Shown here: one piece after another, positions 53,044 to 61,158 of the stretch | How the letters are laid out: every line of letters begins with the position of its first letter | Position numbering within the stretch: the first letter of the stretch is position 1 | Source of the DNA: an uncultured Alphaproteobacteria bacterium | Lineage (GTDB): Bacteria; Pseudomonadota; Alphaproteobacteria; Rhizobiales; Beijerinckiaceae | Direction of reading: 5' to 3' | DNA: 64,000 nucleotides | NCBI GenBank assembly: GCA_937988775.1 | Contig: CALKHP010000003.1 | Location: forward strand, 62,001 to 126,000 | Translations under genes and position numbers: made by a program | Notes under the pieces: generated by a model | What the model was told of the DNA's origin: nothing | What the model saw: only the letters and a program-made list of their open reading frames with translations | Database searches by the model: none

Positions 53044-53829
53044 TCACGGCTTCATGGCCTTGTAGGCGTGCCAGGTGCCGTGGCCGAGCAGCGGGAAGAC
53101 GATGATCAGGCCGATCAGGCCAGTCGCCACCGAGAGCAGGAACAGGGCGAGCACGATGGCGCCCCAGGTGAGCATCACCGGCAGGTTGCTGCCGACGAGC
53201 GCGAAGCTCGAGCCCATCGCGGTCAGGGCATCGACGCGCTCGGTGAGCATCATCGGGATCGAAAACGCGCTGATCGCGAAGGAGAACGAGGCAAACAGCG
53301 CGCCGACGGCGCCGCCGACCACCAGCATCGCCCAGCCGGTCGGGGTGGTGAACAGCATTTCGGCGACATGGTCGAGGCCGGGGAACGGCGTCACGCCGAA
53401 GAACAGCGCATAGACGATGATCGCCGCGCGCATCCAGGTCAGCATCAGCAGGCACAGCAGCAGGCCGGTGAACAGGATCTGCGGGCCGGAGGCCGGGCGC
53501 ACGAAGATCATGCGCAGCAGGCTGACCGGCTCGCCGGCCATGATACGCCGGCTCTTCTCGTACAGGCCGACGGCCAGGATCGGCCCGACGACCATGAAGC
53601 CGGCGAGCGCCGGGAACAGGATGTAGTCGTGCCCATAGGCGAACAGGCCGCCGACGATGCCGAGCGAGACGAGGAAGACCAGCACGCCATAGGCGAGGCT
53701 CGCGCCCATATGGACGCGGAAATCGTGCCAGCCATCGGCGAGCCAGCGCAGGGCGTCGGCCGGGGTGAGATCGCGCTTCCACTTGTTCTCGCGCGGCAAG
53801 GGCGGGGCGACGGCGGGCAGGACGATCAT
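53044..53829 (-). CDS. DUF2189 membrane protein in the cco operon
   Basis: 261 residues, about six membrane helices. DALRWLADGWHDFRVHMGASL, then FMVVGPILAVGLYEKSRR and FPLLGHGTWHAYKAM match the DUF2189 family, often found beside cytochrome oxidase genes. The function is unproven. It overlaps the preceding small gene by 4 nt (ATGA). It occupies the place where ccoG and ccoH would be expected. Confidence 0.82.
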   Translation of the reverse strand: MIVLPAVAPPLPRENKWKRDLTPADALRWLADGWHDFRVHMGASLAYGVLVFLVSLGIVGGLFAYGHDYILFPALAGFMVVGPILAVGLYEKSRRIMAGEPVSLLRMIFVRPASGPQILFTGLLLCLLMLTWMRAAIIVYALFFGVTPFPGLDHVAEMLFTTPTGWAMLVVGGAVGALFASFSFAISAFSIPMMLTERVDALTAMGSSFALVGSNLPVMLTWGAIVLALFLLSVATGLIGLIIVFPLLGHGTWHAYKAMKP

Positions 53830-54047
53830 GGCGTGGCTCTCGGCGTGCAGGAGGACTTCGCGGCGCTGTAGGCGCCCGGCGTGACCTTGCCCGCCTCGGC
53901 GCGCAGGTGGCTGACGCAGGCGGGTTGCGAGGTGATGGCGACATGGACGAGGTGCCAGTTGGCGCCGGCGAACAGCGCCAGCCCGGCGCCGACGCCGAGC
54001 CAGACCAGCAGCCTGCCGCGTTGCGTGAGGGGTGCGGCCGCACTCAT
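53826..54047 (-). CDS. Small single-pass membrane protein in the cco operon
   Basis: 73 residues: RGRLLVWLGVGAGLALFAGA is one membrane helix, followed by NWHLVHVAITSQPACVSHL and a short polar tail. Four-base overlaps at both ends (with ccoP upstream and the DUF2189 gene downstream) strongly support translation. The helix followed by N-W-H-L-V-H and two cysteines (ACVSH, SSCTP) could bind metal or haem. Not recognised; too short for normal CcoH. Confidence 0.75.
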   Translation of the reverse strand: MSAAAPLTQRGRLLVWLGVGAGLALFAGANWHLVHVAITSQPACVSHLRAEAGKVTPGAYSAAKSSCTPRATP

Positions 54048-54961
54048 TGCGTGCCTCCCGCCGGGCTCTTCGGCTCGCCCTGCGGCGTGCTCCCGCGCAG
54101 GTCGAGCAGGTACAGCGTCAGGATCTTGCGGTCGAGCGCCGACAGGCGCGCCTCCCAGCTCGGCATATGGCCCTGGCGGCCGCCCCAGATCGTGGTGTGG
54201 ATCGCCTGCGCGTCGCCGCCATAGATCCAGTTGGCGTCGGTCAGGTCGGGCGCGCCGAGATCGGTGCTGCCCTTGGCGTTGTCGCCATGGCACGAGGCGC
54301 AATTGGCGGCGAACAGCGCCTTGCCGGCCTCGACCTGCTTGGCGGCGGCATCGCCCGCTGGCACGGGATTCGACAGGCTGCGCACGAAAGCGACGAGATT
54401 GTCGATATCGGGGCGTTGCAGCATGCCGTCGCGGCCGAAGGCCAGCATCTGCGAGCTGCGCGTCTCGGGGTTCGTCGAATTGATGCCGACGCGGATCGTC
54501 TCGGCGATCGCCTCCGGCGAGCCGCCCCACAGCCACGCCGCCGTGGTCAGGTTGGGGAAGCCCTTGCCGCCCTTGGCGTCGAGCCCGTGGCAGGCGGCGC
54601 AATTGTCGCCGAACAGGGTGTGGCCGGTGCTGCGCACATCTGCCATCAGCCCGGCATCCTTCTGGATGGCGGCGAAGTCTTCCTTTTCGATGCGCTCGGT
54701 CCAGGGCGCACGCGCCTGCTCGGCCTGCTTGAGCGACTGGGTGACGACGTTGCGCTGGTCGATGCCGAGCAGGCCCTTGGTGTAGCTCGTGCCCGTCGGC
54801 CAGGCCGGCATCAGCAGCCAGTAGCCGAGGCCGAACAGGAAGGTGACGATCAGGAAGAAGTACACGACGCGCGGCACGCGCGTGTTCAGTTCCGTGATGC
54901 CGTTCCATTCGTGGCCGGTGGTCAGGTGGCCGGTAAAGGGGTCGCGTTGCTCTACCGCCAT
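54044..54961 (-). CDS. ccoP: cbb3 oxidase subunit III, dihaem cytochrome c
   Basis: 305 residues. One N-terminal membrane helix (VVYFFLIVTFLFGLGYWLL), then two cytochrome c domains with CAACHG and CASCHG haem sites and downstream Met ligands. EWNGITELNTRVPR is the conserved CcoP start. Passes electrons to CcoO. ATG 54961 overlaps the ccoQ end by 10 nt. Confidence 0.97.
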   Translation of the reverse strand: MAVEQRDPFTGHLTTGHEWNGITELNTRVPRVVYFFLIVTFLFGLGYWLLMPAWPTGTSYTKGLLGIDQRNVVTQSLKQAEQARAPWTERIEKEDFAAIQKDAGLMADVRSTGHTLFGDNCAACHGLDAKGGKGFPNLTTAAWLWGGSPEAIAETIRVGINSTNPETRSSQMLAFGRDGMLQRPDIDNLVAFVRSLSNPVPAGDAAAKQVEAGKALFAANCASCHGDNAKGSTDLGAPDLTDANWIYGGDAQAIHTTIWGGRQGHMPSWEARLSALDRKILTLYLLDLRGSTPQGEPKSPAGGTQ

Positions 54962-55122
54962 GGCTTGTCCTCCCCGGTCAGGATGGAATTGGCGGCGGCG
55001 TCGAATTCCTGCTTCTTCGACGGCCGGCAGGCGTAGATCATCACCGCGACCGACAGGCCGATGAGATAGAACAGCCCGAAGGATTTCGAGAACCAGACGA
55101 GGGTGTCATGCGCGAAGCTCAT
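54952..55122 (-). CDS. ccoQ: cbb3 oxidase subunit CcoQ
   Basis: 56 residues: MSFAHDTLVWFSKSFGLFYL with one membrane helix continuing to AVMIYACRP, then KKQEFDAAANSILTGEDKPW, the standard CcoQ tail. Stabilises the complex. Overlaps ccoO by 4 nt (ATGA) and ccoP by 10 nt. Confidence 0.95.
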   Translation of the reverse strand: MSFAHDTLVWFSKSFGLFYLIGLSVAVMIYACRPSKKQEFDAAANSILTGEDKPWR

Positions 55123-55883
55123 GGCTTTTTCTCCGGCTGGCCGGCGGGTGTCGTCGCTGCGGCGGTGGCGGGCTGCTTCGCGGCATCGGTGAGGCGGCCG
55201 AGAATCTGCAGATAGGCGACGAGCGCGTCCATCTCGGTCAATTCGCCCGGCTTGCCGTCGAAGGCGCGCACGTTGGTCGCTTCGCCGTAACGCTTGACGA
55301 CGCCTTCCGCGAACGGCGTCTCCGGCGTCGCCTGGCCGTAGGCGTCGGCCGTCGCATTGGCGATCATGTCGTCGGTATAGGGCACGCCGACGGCGCGCTG
55401 CGCCTTGAGATGGCCGCTCAGGTCGCTGGTCTTGAGTTCGTTGCGCAACAGCCAGCGATAGGCCGGCATGATCGAGGCCGCCATCACGTCGCGCGGGTTG
55501 TTGAGATGGGCGACATGCCACTCGTCGGAGTATTTTCCGCCGATGCGGGCGAGGTCCGGCCCGGTGCGCTTCGAGCCCCACAGCATCGGGTGGTCGTATT
55601 TCGACTCGACCGCCAGCGAATAGCTGCCGTAGCGCTCGACCTCGTCGCGCAGCGTGCGGATCATCTGCGAGTGGCAGGCATAGCAGCCCTCGCGGATGTA
55701 GATGTTGCGGCCGGCCAGCTCGAGCGGCGTGTAGACGCGCATGTCGGGCGCATCCTCAACCGTCTGGTGGATGGTGAACAGCGGCGCGATCTCGACGATG
55801 CCGCCGATGCTGGCCACGGCGATGATGCCGATGACCAGGCCGATCGCCTTGCGTTCAAGCCGGTATTGAAAGTTGAAGAACAT
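55119..55883 (-). CDS. ccoO: cbb3 oxidase subunit II, monohaem cytochrome c
   Basis: 254 residues. N-terminal membrane anchor (ERKAIGLVIGIIAVASIGGI), haem c site EGCYACHSQMIR, then the usual RYGSYSLAVESKYDHPMLWG and GPDLARIGGKYSDEWH. The C-terminus has an Ala/Thr/Pro-rich tail. Lies 3 nt after ccoN. Confidence 0.97.
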   Translation of the reverse strand: MFFNFQYRLERKAIGLVIGIIAVASIGGIVEIAPLFTIHQTVEDAPDMRVYTPLELAGRNIYIREGCYACHSQMIRTLRDEVERYGSYSLAVESKYDHPMLWGSKRTGPDLARIGGKYSDEWHVAHLNNPRDVMAASIMPAYRWLLRNELKTSDLSGHLKAQRAVGVPYTDDMIANATADAYGQATPETPFAEGVVKRYGEATNVRAFDGKPGELTEMDALVAYLQILGRLTDAAKQPATAAATTPAGQPEKKP

Positions 55884-55886
55884 CGG

Positions 55887-57548
55887 TCACTCTCCCGGCT
55901 GGAGGGCCGGCGCGGCGGCTGGCGCGGGCGAAGGACGGTCGTGGGCGGGATCGTGCGCGATCTCGGGCACCGGGCCTCTGATGGTCATCCAGAGGTTGTA
56001 GCAGCCGATCAGCGTGCCGAGCAGGAAGCACAGGCCGCCGACGGCGCGCGCGATGTAGTAGGGGTGCATGGCGATGACCGAATCCATGAAGGAATAGGCC
56101 AGCGTGCCGCTCTCGTTATAGGTCCGCCACATCAGCCCCTGGATGATGCCCGAGTTCCACATGGCGATGACGTAGATCAGCGTGCCGGCGACCGCGAGCC
56201 AGAAATGCGCCTCGACGAGCTTGGCCGAATACATTGCCTGCCGTTTCCACATCATCGGCACCACGGCATAGATCGAGCCGAAGGTGATCATCGCCACCCA
56301 GCCGAGCGCGCCGGCATGGACATGGCCGACCGTCCAGTCGGTATAATGCGACAGCGCGTTGACCGAGCGGATCGCCATGAACGAGCCCTCGAAGGTGGTC
56401 AGCCCGTAAAACACCGCCGCGACCATCATGAAGCGCAGCACGGCGTCGTCGCGCACCTTGTGCCAGGCGCCGTTCAGCGTCATCAGCGCGTTGCCGGCCG
56501 AGGCCCAGGACGGGATCAGCAGCATCAGCGAGAAGGTCATGCCGAGCGTCTGCACCCATTGCGGCAGCGCCGTGTAGTGCAGGTGGTGCGAGCCGGCCCA
56601 CATGTAGAAGAAGGTGATGCCCCAGAAGCTGATGATCGACAGGCGGTAGGAATAGATCGGCCGCCCGGCCCGGATCGGCAGGAAGTAATACATCATGCCG
56701 AGGAAGCCCGAGGTCAGGAAGAAGGCGACGGCGTTATGGCCGTACCACCATTCCGTCATGGCATCCTGCACGCCCGAGAACAGCGAGTAGCTTTTCACGC
56801 CCGCGAAGGACACCGGCACCGCCAGGTTGTTGACGATGTGCAGCATCGCCACCACCAGGATGAAGGCGAGGTAATACCAGTTGGCGACGTAGATATGCGG
56901 TTCCTTGCGCCGGGCGAGCGTGCGCAGGTACAGCACGAAATACACCACCCAGACGATGACGAGCCAGATATCGGCATACCATTCCGGCTCGGCATATTCC
57001 TTCGACTGCGTCACGCCCATCAGGTAGCCGGTGGCGGCGATGATGCAGAACAGGTTGTAGCCGAGCAGCACGAACCACGGGCTGACCTGATCCGGCAGCC
57101 GGGCCCGCGTGGTGCGCTGCATGACGTAATACGAGGTGGCGATCAGCGCGTTGCCGCCGAAGCCGAAGATCACGCCGGAGGTGTGCACCGGCCGCAGCCG
57201 TCCGAAGCTCGCCCAGCCGGCGTCGAAGGTCAGGTCGGGAAAGGCGAGCAGCCAGGCGACCCAGTCGCCGACGAACATGCCGGCCACGGCCCAGACCATG
57301 GCGAGCACGATGCCGACCTTGGCCGGATCGTCGTAATAGCGGCTGAGGCGTTCGTCGCTCGGCTCGGGCGCGAAATAACCCGACAGCATCACGAAGACGC
57401 CGAGCGTCGCCAGCACCAGCACGATGGCGCCGTGCACGCCGAACGGATCGTCATGGCCGGCGATGGCCATCGTCAGGCCGATCAGTGCCATCACGCCGAG
57501 AATGACGAGCGCGCTCTGGCGTTCGTCCTTGGTCAGTTGCGCGATCAT
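55887..57548 (-). CDS. ccoN: cbb3 oxidase catalytic subunit I
   Basis: 553 residues, about twelve to thirteen helices. Haem-copper landmarks: GRLRPVHTSGVIFGFGGNAL, WWYGHNAVAFFLTSGFLG, AGSHHLHYTALPQWVQTLG (metal-site His) and VGHVHAGALGWVAM. It reduces O2 at low concentration. First gene of ccoNOQP; GGAGAG lies about 8 nt before ATG and two FixK-type boxes lie 110-180 nt upstream. Confidence 0.98.
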   Translation of the reverse strand: MIAQLTKDERQSALVILGVMALIGLTMAIAGHDDPFGVHGAIVLVLATLGVFVMLSGYFAPEPSDERLSRYYDDPAKVGIVLAMVWAVAGMFVGDWVAWLLAFPDLTFDAGWASFGRLRPVHTSGVIFGFGGNALIATSYYVMQRTTRARLPDQVSPWFVLLGYNLFCIIAATGYLMGVTQSKEYAEPEWYADIWLVIVWVVYFVLYLRTLARRKEPHIYVANWYYLAFILVVAMLHIVNNLAVPVSFAGVKSYSLFSGVQDAMTEWWYGHNAVAFFLTSGFLGMMYYFLPIRAGRPIYSYRLSIISFWGITFFYMWAGSHHLHYTALPQWVQTLGMTFSLMLLIPSWASAGNALMTLNGAWHKVRDDAVLRFMMVAAVFYGLTTFEGSFMAIRSVNALSHYTDWTVGHVHAGALGWVAMITFGSIYAVVPMMWKRQAMYSAKLVEAHFWLAVAGTLIYVIAMWNSGIIQGLMWRTYNESGTLAYSFMDSVIAMHPYYIARAVGGLCFLLGTLIGCYNLWMTIRGPVPEIAHDPAHDRPSPAPAAAPALQPGE

Positions 57549-57660
57549 GCCCCGGTCTCTCCATTCGAGGTGCCGGCCACGCGAACAGCCGTTTGCCCCA
57601 CCTCAAGTTCAAAACGCTTCTAGCCTGCCGTAACATTTGGCCGACTGCAACGGAGCGATT

Positions 57661-57674
57661 TTGCCGCACCGCAA
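57661..57674. promoter_or_regulatory. FixK/FNR-type box, proximal to ccoN
   Basis: TTGC-CGCACC-GCAA, fitting TTG(A/C)-N6-(T/G)CAA; arms extend to TTTTGC/GCAAAA. Its centre is about 119 nt before the ccoN start codon, so a site at -41.5 would give a ~78-nt leader. Confidence 0.6.
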
Positions 57675-57713
57675 AAATGATGGCGAAGCTAGCGTGGCGC
57701 GCGAGCGCGCTCT

Positions 57714-57727
57714 TTGCGCTGGCGCAA
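57714..57727. promoter_or_regulatory. FixK/FNR-type box, distal to ccoN
   Basis: TTGC-GCTGGC-GCAA, same pattern with perfect arms TTGCG/CGCAA. Centre-to-centre spacing from the proximal box is 53 bp, about five helical turns, so both sites could face the same side of the DNA. Confidence 0.55.
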
Positions 57728-57793
57728 CTTGGCGCGGGTGCGAAGAGTGCGGGTGGCGCACAAGGCTCGTGCCGCGTGCCGCGGCTGTGCCGC

Positions 57794-58120
57794 TCAGCCC
57801 TGTTCCGGCCGGGTCAGGCGGTAGAATTCGACGAAGAACCGGCCCGGCGCGATGAAGGCGACATGATGGGGCACCTCCGCCTCGATCACGACCTGCTCGC
57901 CGGCACCGACCAGCCGCTCGCCGGCATGAGGCGCCTCGAGCGTGTAGCGCAGGCGGCCTTCGAGCACGTGCAGCAGCCCCCAGGTGCCGGGCTTGGTGGC
58001 ATGCGCCGCCTGCAGCCTGGCCGGGATGGTTTCCGGCGTGAAGTCGGGCGAGCGCCCGTAAGCCTCGAAGCCGGCCGGCAAGCGATCGGGGATGTGCTTT
58101 CCCGGCGTCGGCATGGTCAC
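57794..58120 (-). CDS. DUF1971 cupin-like protein
   Basis: 108 residues. The DUF1971/TehB-YeaR-like cupin pattern is present: LPAGFEAYGRSPDFTPETIP, TWGLLHVLEGRLRYTLE, then VPHHVAFIAPGRFFVEFYR. Possible metal-site His residues are in LLHVLEG and VPHHV. Small cytosolic beta-barrel; in other bacteria such proteins respond to nitrate/NO or tellurite. GTG 58120 overlaps the upstream stop (GTGA); ATG 58114 is also possible. Confidence 0.82.
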   Translation of the reverse strand: MTMPTPGKHIPDRLPAGFEAYGRSPDFTPETIPARLQAAHATKPGTWGLLHVLEGRLRYTLEAPHAGERLVGAGEQVVIEAEVPHHVAFIAPGRFFVEFYRLTRPEQG

Positions 58121-58296
58121 GACACCAGCACGGCGAAAATCATGCCGATGATGATCAGGATCAGGCCCCAGATCAGCATCGGCACCAATGTGGTTTCCTG
58201 CGCCGCCTCCTGCGGCTCCGGATGCCCGTTCTCGGTCGGGCCGCGTTGCAATGCCTGGCGTTCATTGCTGTCCATGAGCGTGGTTCCCGTCATCAT
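58117..58296 (-). CDS. Small single-pass membrane protein
   Basis: 59 residues. Polar, Glu/Gln-rich N-terminus (DSNERQALQRGPTENGHPEP) and one C-terminal helix (LVPMLIWGLILIIIGMIFAV). AGGGGA lies about 8 nt before ATG 58296, and its stop overlaps the start of the cupin gene. Unrecognised; probably real because of the ribosome-binding site and coupling. Confidence 0.6.
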   Translation of the reverse strand: MMTGTTLMDSNERQALQRGPTENGHPEPQEAAQETTLVPMLIWGLILIIIGMIFAVLVS

Positions 58297-58333
58297 TTGC
58301 GTTTTCCCCTGTGCTGAACGTGCGCGCACCGGC

Positions 58334-58573
58334 TTACAGTGCGTCGGGGCTGATCTGCCGGCTGAGCCGATGCAGCAGCGCATTGAATTTCCGCCATTCG
58401 CCCGGCGCGTCGTGGCGCAGCGCGGCGCAGGCCTTGCCGGCGAGCCGGCTCGCCTCGCGCGGTTCGCCCGCCGCCGCCAGCGCCGAAAGCCCGGCGACGA
58501 GCACGTCGGCGAGCGCGCCGAGCGGCGCCGGCATGCCCGGCCCGCCGTCCGGAACAGAACCCGGCGCGTTCAC
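58334..58573 (-). CDS. Small helical protein of unknown function
   Basis: 79 residues. After a Gly/Pro-rich start it is helical: LADVLVAGLSALAAAGEPRE, then ACAALRHDAPGEWRKFNALLHRL. No cysteines except one. ATGA overlap with the NifU-N/MIP18 gene supports translation and suggests the two products work together. No family recognised. Confidence 0.6.
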   Translation of the reverse strand: MNAPGSVPDGGPGMPAPLGALADVLVAGLSALAAAGEPREASRLAGKACAALRHDAPGEWRKFNALLHRLSRQISPDAL

Positions 58574-59196
58574 CAGCCGCCCTCGTCGACAATGCCGAAA
58601 TGCTGCTTGGCCTCGTCATTCATCATGCCGGGCTGCCAGGGCGGATCGTAGGTCAGCACGACCTCGACATCGGTGACGCCGGCGACGGCGCGCGCCGCCT
58701 CGCCCGAACCCTCCTGCAGATAGCTCGTGGCCGGGCAGCCGCGCGTCGTCGTGGTCATCGCGATCGTCGCCGCGCCGTCCGCGGTGACGGCGACGCCGTA
58801 GACCAGGCCGAGATCGACGATATTATAGCCGAGTTCGGGATCGATGACCTGGCGCAGCGCATTGCGGATGGTTTCGGCCAGTTCGCCCTCGTCGCCTTGC
58901 GCCGCCGTGGCGGGCGCCGTGAGGATGGGGGCGCCGGACATGAAATGCTGCATGATCGTGCCGAGGATCGCCGGCTTCAGATGCGGCCACTCGCCGCCGT
59001 TCTTGGTGACGATGATGAAATCGGAGCCGAGTTGCACGCCTGCCACGCCCTGAATCTCGAACAGATGGGCGGCAAGCGGCGAGCGCGCCGCCTCGGCCCG
59101 GTCGTGCAGTTCGAGCGTGCCTTCGCCGAGCACCGACTGGCCGGGCAGGAACTTCATCTTGGCCAGGTTCGGCTGGGCCTCCGTCTGGATGAACAT
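58570..59196 (-). CDS. NifU-N-like/MIP18 fusion, Fe-S cluster assembly factor
   Basis: 208 residues. N-terminal ~90: MFIQTEAQPNLAKMKFLPGQ and FEIQGVAGVQLGSDFIIVTK match the Nfu scaffold N domain. C-terminal ~100: DGDEGELAETIRNAL-like helix, then VIDPELGYNIVDLGLVYGV, MTTTTRGCPATSYL and LTYDPPWQPGMMNDEAK, the MIP18/PaaD (DUF59) fold with its key cysteine in GCP. The usual Nfu CxxC domain is absent. Probably aids metal-centre assembly for the neighbouring respiratory/NO genes (inference). Confidence 0.85.
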   Translation of the reverse strand: MFIQTEAQPNLAKMKFLPGQSVLGEGTLELHDRAEAARSPLAAHLFEIQGVAGVQLGSDFIIVTKNGGEWPHLKPAILGTIMQHFMSGAPILTAPATAAQGDEGELAETIRNALRQVIDPELGYNIVDLGLVYGVAVTADGAATIAMTTTTRGCPATSYLQEGSGEAARAVAGVTDVEVVLTYDPPWQPGMMNDEAKQHFGIVDEGGW

Positions 59197-59208
59197 GGTT
59201 CGATCTCC

Positions 59209-59733
59209 TCACGCGGCCTCGGCCGCGCCACCGATCTTCACCAGCACCTTGTAGGTCGTGCCGTCCGGCTCGAAGGCGCCGCGCCAGCTATGGCCGCGCT
59301 TGGCAAGCTCCGGGAACAGGAACAGCGGCTCGCGGCACAGCAGCGCCGCCAGCACCTCGCCCTTGGCCATTTCGGCGGTCGTGGCCATGATGCGCACCAT
59401 CGGCTCCGGCGGATCGAGGTCGCGATTGTCGAGAAAGCGCGCCGGCTCCGGCCACGCGCCGTCTTGCGCGGCGGCCGCGCCGGCGGGCTCGGGCGCCCAG
59501 TCGACATCGGACGGCGTGAACAGCACCTCCCAGTCGCCGCCGGCGAGTTCCTTCGCCTCATGGCTGAAGCCCCGGGAGGCGAGCACATGCAGCAGCGGCG
59601 TCGGCTTGAAGGTCGCCAGCAGACGCAGGCCGTCTCCGGGCGCGAGCCCGGCGACGGCGCCCATGATCTGCTCGAACGGTTCGCCGCCGTCCCGCAGGAC
59701 CGGGCGCACGTCGACCTCGACGAAATGCGTCAT
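59209..59733 (-). CDS. Tandem DUF2249 protein
   Basis: 174 residues with two DUF2249-like domains: VEVDVRPVLRDGGEPFEQIM ... LRLLATFKPTPLLHVLASRG, and LDNRDLDPPEPMVRIMATTA ... LFLFPELAKRGHSWRGAF. AAAGGAG lies before ATG 59733, a strong ribosome-binding site. DUF2249 is a small TusA/SirA-like fold often found with haemerythrin and NO-response genes. No catalytic residue is assigned. Lies 13 nt after the membrane-protein gene. Confidence 0.82.
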   Translation of the reverse strand: MTHFVEVDVRPVLRDGGEPFEQIMGAVAGLAPGDGLRLLATFKPTPLLHVLASRGFSHEAKELAGGDWEVLFTPSDVDWAPEPAGAAAAQDGAWPEPARFLDNRDLDPPEPMVRIMATTAEMAKGEVLAALLCREPLFLFPELAKRGHSWRGAFEPDGTTYKVLVKIGGAAEAA

Positions 59734-59746
59734 GATGTTTCTCCTT

Positions 59747-61102
59747 TCAGGCGCGAGAGCTTGTGCAGAGCAGCAGCCGTGGCCGGCTCGCGCCCGCCGG
59801 CAGGCGCATCTCGCTCTTGACGTTGACGAGCCGGCGGCTGCGCACCAGTTGCGCGGCGATGCCGATGGTGGCGAGCGCCATCGCGGCGGCCGTGACGCGG
59901 AAGATGAGCCCGGCATCGAACAGCAGCGCCAGCGTGCCGCACCACATGGCGGCGAAATACAGCCAGAACCACTGACGCGCGCGGTCCTCGGTCACGAGAT
60001 CCTGCACGCGCGGCGTCGGCGCCTTGCCGAGCACCGGGCCGTAGCATTCGAGCCAGGTCAGGAAGGCGACGATCTTGTAGAGCTTGGCGAGGCCGAGCCC
60101 CGACAGCCAGCCGAAGGCGACGAGGAACACGCTCGCGGCCACCGCGCTGTCGGGCAGGCCGAGGCCGATCGCGGCCAGCGTCAGCAGCACGCTCGCGGCG
60201 AGGCTCGCCAGCGCGAGGATGGCCATGCGGCTGTTCAACTCGATGCGCCGGCGCTTGCGGGCACGGTACATATGCGCGATGTCGGCGCCGTAGAAGCCGA
60301 GCGCGCCGAGCGCCGGCACGCCGGCGAGCGCCAGCGCCAGGTTGCGGCTGAAGTCGAGGCAGATGGCGGCGAGGCCGCCGAGCACGGCGAGCGCCAGCGC
60401 GGCGGTGCCGCAATGCAGCGCGATGCGCGTGCGTGTCGTGCCGGGCTCCGGCGCCAGCATGAACATCGCCAGCAGGCGGTAGCTGACGCCCATCGCGCAT
60501 AAGGTGAGCCAGCCGCCGAGCCCGGCGACGGCGTGGATCGGCACGCCGAGCGCCGTGACCTCGGTGAAATGCGCCAGCGAAAGCGTGCCGCCGAGCACGA
60601 GCGCGAAGACCAGGCCGAGCAGCACGGTCGCGGCAAGGCCGAACAGGCCGACGAGCACGAAGCGGGCCGGCAGCGGCAAGGGCCGCGCCTGCCACAGCGT
60701 GCGGCCGAGATTCCAGATGGCGAGGCCGAAGCCGATGACGAGCAGCCCGCCGGCAACCGGCAGGAACGGGACATTGATCGTGAGGTGGCCGCCGAGCCGC
60801 AGGAAGCCGGCGAGCAGCAGGGCGAGCCCGCCGACAAGGGCGATCAGCGTCGGCAGCGGCAGGGTGTTGCTGTAGAGCGGCTTGGCGACGAGCACGGGCA
60901 CGAACTGGAACAGCGCGCCGCACATCAGCAGGCTGAGCCAGCCGATGGCGGCGAGATGCACCAGCACCAGCGTATCGGGGTCCTGCAGCCCGGCGCGCGG
61001 GTAACCGAAGCCGGCCGCCATCAGCAACTCGGCGCCGAGCAGCGCGGCGAGCGCGGCGGCGAAATAGGACATGGTCCAACGGGACAGCGTGACGCCGGGC
61101 AC
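59747..61102 (-). CDS. Twelve-helix membrane protein, haem-copper-oxidase-I-like
   Basis: 451 residues, about twelve helices. Histidines in membrane segments recall haem-copper oxidase subunit I: H49 (LVLVHLAAIGWLSLLMCGAL), H178 and H190 (LAHFTEVTALGVPIHAVAGL). LYKIVAFLTWLECYGPVLGK is a motif I know from short subunit-I-like proteins. It lacks the full set of oxidase His ligands seen in ccoN, so it may bind one haem or none. It sits between DUF2249 genes under an NsrR-type site; a role in NO handling is inferred. Confidence 0.6.
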   Translation of the reverse strand: MPGVTLSRWTMSYFAAALAALLGAELLMAAGFGYPRAGLQDPDTLVLVHLAAIGWLSLLMCGALFQFVPVLVAKPLYSNTLPLPTLIALVGGLALLLAGFLRLGGHLTINVPFLPVAGGLLVIGFGLAIWNLGRTLWQARPLPLPARFVLVGLFGLAATVLLGLVFALVLGGTLSLAHFTEVTALGVPIHAVAGLGGWLTLCAMGVSYRLLAMFMLAPEPGTTRTRIALHCGTAALALAVLGGLAAICLDFSRNLALALAGVPALGALGFYGADIAHMYRARKRRRIELNSRMAILALASLAASVLLTLAAIGLGLPDSAVAASVFLVAFGWLSGLGLAKLYKIVAFLTWLECYGPVLGKAPTPRVQDLVTEDRARQWFWLYFAAMWCGTLALLFDAGLIFRVTAAAMALATIGIAAQLVRSRRLVNVKSEMRLPAGASRPRLLLCTSSRA

Positions 61103-61158
61103 GGGCGGCCTCCATGATGTGCTGGCGCGCCGGCGGCTACGGCCGGCGCGCCGATGGT

